Assembly: GCA_039809305.1 (NCBI GenBank)
Contig: JBDHUT010000010.1
Coordinates: 1-15,861 of the forward strand
Length of the DNA: 15,861 bases
Origin: JALHNF01 sp039809305
GTDB taxonomy: Bacteria > Patescibacteriota > Minisyncoccia > Phycocordibacterales > UBA5272
Direction of reading: 5' to 3'
Numbering within the stretch: the stretch's first letter is position 1; each line of letters opens with the position of its first letter. Made by a program: the position numbers and the translations under genes. The notes beneath the pieces are model-generated. The model was not told the DNA's origin. It saw only the letters and a list, made by a program, of their open reading frames with translations, and searched no databases. Below, in pieces: positions 12,448-15,861 of the stretch.

Positions 12448-12534
12448 CGGAGGAGGTGAGATTCGAACTCACGGTCCGCGTAAACGGACTCTTGTTTTCA
12501 AGACAAGTGCAATCGACCACTCTGCCACTCCTCC
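12448..12534 (-). tRNA. tRNA-Ser (anticodon UGA)
   Basis: An 87-base class II tRNA: acceptor GGAGGAG/CTCCTCC, anticodon arm CTTGT-CTTGAAA-ACAAG giving UGA, long variable arm with stem GTCCG/CGGAC, T arm GTGAG-TTCGAAT-CTCAC, discriminator G. CCA is encoded at 12445-12447. Confidence 0.95.
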
Positions 12535-12553
12535 AATATGTGATTGTTGAAAT

Positions 12554-12562
12554 ACTCTAACA
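12554..12562 (-). promoter_or_regulatory. Candidate extended -10 of tRNA-Ser
   Basis: On the minus strand TGTTAGAGT ends 19 bases before the tRNA. tRNA-Arg(UCU) has the near-identical TGCTAGAGT 17 bases upstream. Confidence 0.4.
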
Positions 12563-12607
12563 CAGTTTTTTTACAATTTCTAGTCTATGTATTGCGGACG
12601 CTTTGCG

Positions 12608-12616
12608 TGATATATT
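12608..12616 (+). promoter_or_regulatory. Extended -10 of ruvX
   Basis: TGATATATT ends 8 bases before the ATG at 12625, supporting that start over the longer frame from 12544. Confidence 0.5.
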
Positions 12617-12624
12617 TCAGGTAT

Positions 12625-13056
12625 ATGAAGTACCTTTGTATCGACTATGGAAAGAAAAAGGTAGGTATTGCCACTTCAGATGAAGGTGGTGAAATGGCGT
12701 TCCCTTGTATGGTAATTGAGAATAACAAAACACTCTTAATTGAAATCAAACAATTATGTAAAGAGCTTAAAATTGATGCCATTGTTATGGGGGAGTCGGT
12801 TGATCAAAATGGTAAACCAAACCCAATTGCAAAGGACGCTCGAGCCTTCGCTGTACAACTTGAAGATCTACTCGACTTACCAATTTCGTTTGAGAAAGAA
12901 TGGATGACGAGTGTGCATGCTCGTGTGATGCAAGAGGGAAAAGATGTGGTTGATGACTCGGCAGCTGCACTTATTCTGCAACGGCATTTAGATAAGAAAA
13001 ATAAAGTAGTTGCAAAGGATGACGACCTTCCTGTGGATTTAGAAGATGAAGAGTAA
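12625..13056 (+). CDS. ruvX: YqgF/RuvX-type RNase H-fold nuclease
   Basis: YqgF/RuvX proteins have an RNase H fold and take part in 16S/pre-rRNA 5'-end maturation; a role in Holliday junction resolution has also been proposed. The 143-residue product starts MKYLCIDYGKKKVGIATSDE, containing the catalytic D7 and the DYGxxxxGxA pattern. VMGESVDQNGKPNP corresponds to the usual VVGLPxxxxG segment, SFEKEWMTSVHA to the usual DERLTTxxA, and VVDDSAAALILQRHL to the D..AA..ILQ..L motif. The acidic tail (DDDLPVDLEDEE) is an addition. An in-frame extension back to 12544 is rejected because it crosses the promoter and adds no family sequence. It begins a probable four-gene run to pilM. Confidence 0.85.
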   Translation: MKYLCIDYGKKKVGIATSDEGGEMAFPCMVIENNKTLLIEIKQLCKELKIDAIVMGESVDQNGKPNPIAKDARAFAVQLEDLLDLPISFEKEWMTSVHARVMQEGKDVVDDSAAALILQRHLDKKNKVVAKDDDLPVDLEDEE

Positions 13057-13064
13057 AAATAATT

Positions 13065-13400
13065 ATGGAATATATAACAATAGATGATTTTGCAAAAGTA
13101 GAAATTAAAGTCGGACTTATTCTTGGCGCAGAAATAATTGAAGAAAGTGAAAAATTACTTAAACTTTCTGTTGATTTTGGTGAAGAAAACCCACGACAAG
13201 TTCTCTCAGGCATTCGGACGTATATGGCACTTGATGAACTTGTTGGACGAAAATATTTGTTTGTTACAAACCTCAAGCCTCGTACCATGATGGGAATGGA
13301 GAGTCAGGCGATGATTTTAGGAAGCGGTGGGGGAGACGAACCCTTTTCACTCTTTACGCCAGTCAATGATGAAAGTGTGCCGGGGACACTTATCCGATAA
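13065..13400 (+). CDS. tRNA-binding domain protein (CsaA / MetRS C-terminal type)
   Basis: The 111 residues match the OB-fold tRNA-binding domain found free as CsaA or at the C-terminus of methionyl-tRNA synthetase: FAKVEIKVGLILGAE, KLLKLSVDFGEENPRQVLSGI, LVGRKYLFVTNLKPRTMMGMESQAMIL. The latter ending is closest to the MetRS C-terminal module. The domain binds tRNA non-specifically and helps dimerise or tether the synthetase. As a separate gene it may act in trans on a short MetRS, which is not in this window. It starts 8 bases after ruvX and ends 2 bases before the DedA-type gene. Confidence 0.88.
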   Translation: MEYITIDDFAKVEIKVGLILGAEIIEESEKLLKLSVDFGEENPRQVLSGIRTYMALDELVGRKYLFVTNLKPRTMMGMESQAMILGSGGGDEPFSLFTPVNDESVPGTLIR

Positions 13401-13402
13401 AC

Positions 13403-14008
13403 ATGTTCCTTCGTTTCAAAACTTGGTATGAAAAAATGGAAGAACGTGTAAAGCATGCTGCGTACAGTAAGCATGCCTTACGGACTCTTTTTGCCGTCTC
13501 GTACTTTGAGAATTTTGTATCACCGATCCCCGCAGATATTTTAGTTGCCCCACTCGCTGCGCAACAACCTGATAAAAAATGGTTTTTTACTTTTTATGCA
13601 ACCTTTGCTTCGGTACTCGGATCACTTACTGGATATGTGATAGGTTATTTTTTATTTCAGTCTATCGGCGCACCACTTGTTGCTTGGTACGGAGGAGAAG
13701 ATGCTTTTATTTTATTTAAAACAGTTTTTGAAAAATATGGATTTGCAACCCTTTTTGTGGTTGCATTTACGCCACTTCCTGACAAAGTATTTACCGTTCT
13801 CTCTGGTGTGGCATCACTTTCACTTTTACCTTTTGTTTTAGCAATGGCGCTTGGTCGCGCATTACGATTTGGAATCGTTGCTTATCTTGCGGCAACGTAT
13901 GGACGGAGTGCATATTCTTTTTTGAAAGAAAAATTCGGACTGGTTACGTTTTTTGTTGCTTTTGTTTTTGTTCTCCTCCTCATCTTTTCATATTTTACGG
14001 TACAATAG
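13403..14008 (+). CDS. DedA/YqaA (VTT-domain) family membrane protein
   Basis: The 201-residue protein has the YqaA-type signature SYFENFVSPIPADILVAPLA (34-53) and a later FVVAFTPLPDKVFTVLSGVASL, the family's 're-entrant' P-rich motif, with GRALRFGIVAYLAATYG near 150-166. About five hydrophobic segments are seen, ending with VTFFVAFVFVLLLIFSYF. VTT/DedA proteins act in lipid handling across the membrane, for example undecaprenyl-phosphate recycling or lipid scrambling; the substrate here is unknown. No Shine-Dalgarno. The stop codon overlaps the -10 of the downstream PilM-like gene. Confidence 0.85.
   Translation: MFLRFKTWYEKMEERVKHAAYSKHALRTLFAVSYFENFVSPIPADILVAPLAAQQPDKKWFFTFYATFASVLGSLTGYVIGYFLFQSIGAPLVAWYGGEDAFILFKTVFEKYGFATLFVVAFTPLPDKVFTVLSGVASLSLLPFVLAMALGRALRFGIVAYLAATYGRSAYSFLKEKFGLVTFFVAFVFVLLLIFSYFTVQ
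14001..14006 (+). promoter_or_regulatory. -10 of the PilM-like gene
   Basis: TACAAT lies within the end of the previous gene and ends 6 bases before the ATG at 14013. The AGGTGT between them is too close to the ATG to be a normal Shine-Dalgarno. Confidence 0.5.
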
Positions 14009-14012
14009 GTGT

Positions 14013-15044
14013 ATGGTATTCGGGTTTGCTTCTACCGAGCGTTATATATGCATCGACATTCAGTTTGATGAAGTTTATTTTGCTGTTGTAAAAAAGGTTG
14101 ATGCTTTTTTTGAAATTGATTTTACAGAAAAGTTGCTTTTAAAAGGTGGTGTTCTTGAAAATAATCAAATCCGCACACCGGGAAAAATTGCTGATGTTCT
14201 TGTTTTAATTAAGCAGAGGTTTGGAAATATACCAGTCGTTGTTAATATTCCTGAGCAATTTTCGTACACAGCTCTTTTGCCAGATAACACATATTCCTCC
14301 GAGTCAGATGTAAAAAGTTTTGCAAAGACACTCTTGCCAACAGCTGCTTATTTTTGGTCTGATTTATTCCGAAAAAATAAGAAAAAATATACATCACTTC
14401 ATGCTGCAGAGAAGAAGGTTTGTGATGCGTTATATACCTTGGTAAGAAATACAGGATTGCAAAATATTGTTATATATCCTCGAGTCGTGACTTTTCCAGA
14501 AGTTGCCCAGGTTAAAGATTCTCTTGTGTGTGACTTTGGAAACAATCAAGTAAACATTTTTTCAGTATCCCATACACACACAACTGCTTTTTCGATCGTT
14601 CCTTATGGAAAAGAAGAATTGGTAAAAAAAATAGAAAAAAAGTTCTCACTTTCTTATGAAGAAATAGAAGAAGTGTTAAATGCGTATGGGACGGAGATTT
14701 TTCCAAGAAAAGAAGGTCATATAATTCATGGTTTTATCCATACTTTTTTAGTACCAGTTATTGATGAAATTCAATCACTTCAAATTCGTCGATCTGAACA
14801 AGGGTTTGATCCCGTGAGGCAGATTATTATTACAGGTGACTTAGCCCAATATCCAGGGGTTATTGATGACATAGAAAGAATGACGAAAATTAAGTCGCAA
14901 ACAGTTAATGTTTGGGAAGGGTTAATTAATTTTGAAAGTCATATTCCCCATATTCATAAAAAAGACTCGTATGGTTTTGCTGGAATTGCGTCACTTATGC
15001 ACATAATAAAAACAGGCACACAATATGAACCGTTTGACCTTTAG
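14013..15044 (+). CDS. pilM: PilM-like actin-fold ATPase (type IV pilus assembly)
   Basis: PilM is the FtsA/actin-like cytoplasmic ATPase that links type IV pilus assembly proteins (PilN/PilO) to the inner face of the membrane. The 343-residue product has a first phosphate-like strand ICIDIQFDEVYFAVV (12-26), a second SLVCDFGNNQVNIFSVS (170-186), VPYGKEELVKKIEKKFSLSYEEIEEVL (197-222), typical of PilM, and an adenosine motif IIITGDLAQYPGVID (271-285). An in-frame ORF back to 13953 lies inside the preceding gene; the ATG at 14013 follows a -10 by 6 bases. Other pil genes are not adjacent. The catalytic DxG in strand 2 is intact as DFG. Distant FtsA-type function cannot be excluded. Confidence 0.75.
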   Translation: MVFGFASTERYICIDIQFDEVYFAVVKKVDAFFEIDFTEKLLLKGGVLENNQIRTPGKIADVLVLIKQRFGNIPVVVNIPEQFSYTALLPDNTYSSESDVKSFAKTLLPTAAYFWSDLFRKNKKKYTSLHAAEKKVCDALYTLVRNTGLQNIVIYPRVVTFPEVAQVKDSLVCDFGNNQVNIFSVSHTHTTAFSIVPYGKEELVKKIEKKFSLSYEEIEEVLNAYGTEIFPRKEGHIIHGFIHTFLVPVIDEIQSLQIRRSEQGFDPVRQIIITGDLAQYPGVIDDIERMTKIKSQTVNVWEGLINFESHIPHIHKKDSYGFAGIASLMHIIKTGTQYEPFDL

Positions 15045-15063
15045 TGTCATTGGTTGCTAGAGT
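15034..15063 (+). promoter_or_regulatory. Promoter of tRNA-Arg(UCU)
   Basis: TTGACC (15034-15039) overlaps the end of pilM; after 18 bases comes TAGAGT (15058-15063) with TGC upstream. It ends 17 bases before the tRNA. Confidence 0.5.
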
Positions 15064-15080
15064 GATCAGAGTTTCTATAT

Positions 15081-15152
15081 CCTCCGATAGTTCAATGGAT
15101 AGAACGAGAGCCTTCTAAGCTCTTAATGCAGGTTCGATTCCTGCTCGGAGGA
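15081..15152 (+). tRNA. tRNA-Arg (anticodon UCU)
   Basis: A 72-base cloverleaf: acceptor CCTCCGA/TCGGAGG, D stem GTTC/GAAC with the same D loop AATGGATA as tRNA-Arg(GCG), anticodon arm AGAGC-CTTCTAA-GCTCT giving UCU, T arm GCAGG-TTCGATT-CCTGC, discriminator A. CCA is not encoded (A is followed by CAAAAG). Confidence 0.93.
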
Positions 15153-15189
15153 CAAAAGAAGATAAAAACGACACTTATTTAGTTATCAC

Positions 15190-15217
15190 TCGACTCTATT
15201 TTCGAGTAGTATATACT
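15190..15217 (+). promoter_or_regulatory. Promoter of the Calx-beta protein, with inverted repeat in the spacer
   Basis: TCGACT (15190-15195), a 16-base spacer and TATACT (15212-15217), 8 bases before the ATG at 15226. A 6-bp inverted repeat, ACTCGA (15188-15193) and TCGAGT (15202-15207), spans the -35 and spacer and could be an operator. Confidence 0.45.
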
Positions 15218-15225
15218 TTAAAGGT

Positions 15226-15861
15226 ATGCATTTTTTAAATCCGGTCGCCATTCTTGGAGTTTGCGCTTTAATAGTTTTTGGAGCGTTTATATTTCCAATT
15301 CCTGATCAAATTCTTTCTCAAGTTGCTCAGACTGCCGGTGGACCAACTTTTTCTTTTTCATCAGATTCATACTTTGTTCAAGAGGGTAAAAATGTCACCA
15401 TTAAAGTAAAAGCTAATGGTCCTGTCTATCAAACAACACGAGTTAAATTACAGGCACAATCCGGGACAGCCTCTGTTAGATCAGATTTTAATCCACTTAT
15501 AAGCACCGTTACTTTTTATCGAGGTGGTCTAACTACAAAGTCTGTCACATTTAAAACAAAAAAAGATTCATTGGTTGAAGGTGACGAAACTGCGACTATA
15601 AAAATAATATCAATAAATGGGGTAAATACTTCTCAGGCTGCGACTGTTACGATTGCTGACGCAGGAACTACTGGAGGTACACCTACAGTGACAACCTGTG
15701 CAACAAATGAACCGTGCGACAAATTTGATCCATGGCGTCCATTCTCTTCTCGATCAACGTTCGCTTCATATCAAGTGAGTGGGGGCACTTCTTTTGGTGG
15801 TGGTACTGGCAGCATGTCACCTTTTTCACCAATTTCAGTTTCGCACCCAAAGATAGGTTCA
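15226..15861 (+). CDS. Secreted Calx-beta domain surface protein, N-terminal part; 3' truncated
   Basis: The frame is open from the ATG at 15226 to the window end (212 codons seen). Residues 1-~33 are a signal peptide or N-terminal anchor (NPVAILGVCALIVFGAFIF). Residues ~41-146 form a Calx-beta domain: FSFSSDSYFVQEGKNVTIKV, then SGTASVRSDFNP, VTFYRGGLTTKSVTFKTKKDSLVEGDETATIKI and AATVTIADAG, which carries the Ca-binding-type acidic residues of the family. A Thr/Gly linker leads to CATNEPCDKFDPW, with two cysteines that could form a disulphide, then a Ser/Gly-rich stretch. Calx-beta domains occur in many bacterial adhesins. It has its own promoter and lies after tRNA-Arg. Confidence 0.8.
   Translation, partial: MHFLNPVAILGVCALIVFGAFIFPIPDQILSQVAQTAGGPTFSFSSDSYFVQEGKNVTIKVKANGPVYQTTRVKLQAQSGTASVRSDFNPLISTVTFYRGGLTTKSVTFKTKKDSLVEGDETATIKIISINGVNTSQAATVTIADAGTTGGTPTVTTCATNEPCDKFDPWRPFSSRSTFASYQVSGGTSFGGGTGSMSPFSPISVSHPKIGS

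Noticed and set aside
1..15861. CRISPR arrays, insertion sequences, prophage genes or rRNA
   Set aside because: No regularly spaced repeats, transposase, integrase, phage structural motif or rRNA sequence was recognised on either strand.

Overview
The window looks like a chromosomal segment of a Patescibacteria (CPR) bacterium, most likely of the Parcubacteria branch. This is inferred, not proven. The signs are an A+T-rich genome with short, tightly packed genes, a CxxC-x17-CxxC zinc-ribbon protein of a kind frequent in CPR genomes, small unnamed membrane proteins, large repeat-domain surface proteins, and almost no Shine-Dalgarno sequences. UGA is used as a normal stop codon (tsaE and the 9548 gene), so the Gracilibacteria code is not in use.

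Layout. 1-905: the end of a surface protein (FnIII-like and DUF11-like domains, C-terminal membrane anchor). 998-1837 (-): a HExxH protease-like protein, sharing a divergent promoter region with the tsaE-polA pair (1889-4737). 4758-5930: an isoprenylcysteine-methyltransferase-type membrane enzyme, then a short DNA polymerase III delta-like protein. 5983-6055: tRNA-Lys, followed by the zinc-ribbon protein (6157-6762) and a GIY-YIG/SpoU fusion protein (6826-7608). 7605-9316 (-): an apparent DNA-repair operon, ruvA-mutM-small membrane protein. 9370-10240: a different kind of unit, with a near-consensus promoter, a 26-position leader hairpin, a true Shine-Dalgarno, a G+C-rich ORF and a strong terminator. 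10276-11178: gmk and rpsT. 11212-12534: two minus-strand tRNAs (Arg-GCG, Ser-UGA) around two membrane proteins. 12625-15044: ruvX, a tRNA-binding protein, a DedA/YqaA membrane protein and a PilM-like actin-fold ATPase. 15081-15152: tRNA-Arg(UCU). 15226-end: the start of a secreted Calx-beta protein.

How it fits together. Most genes are housekeeping: replication and repair (polA, holA-like, ruvA, mutM, ruvX), translation and tRNA modification (tsaE, rpsT, four tRNAs, SpoU-type methylase, tRNA-binding domain) and nucleotide metabolism (gmk). The envelope is represented by the surface proteins, PilM-like protein, DedA and ICMT-like proteins.

Most notable observations: (i) a recurrent -10-like element (TACAAT/TACACT, often with an upstream TG) that ends about 5-8 nt before the ATG of many genes, suggesting widespread leaderless mRNAs; (ii) the compositionally foreign 9548 gene with its long hairpin leader and a variable-protein-like C-terminus; (iii) the GIY-YIG-SpoU fusion; (iv) a tRNA-Arg with anticodon GCG, unusual for bacteria.
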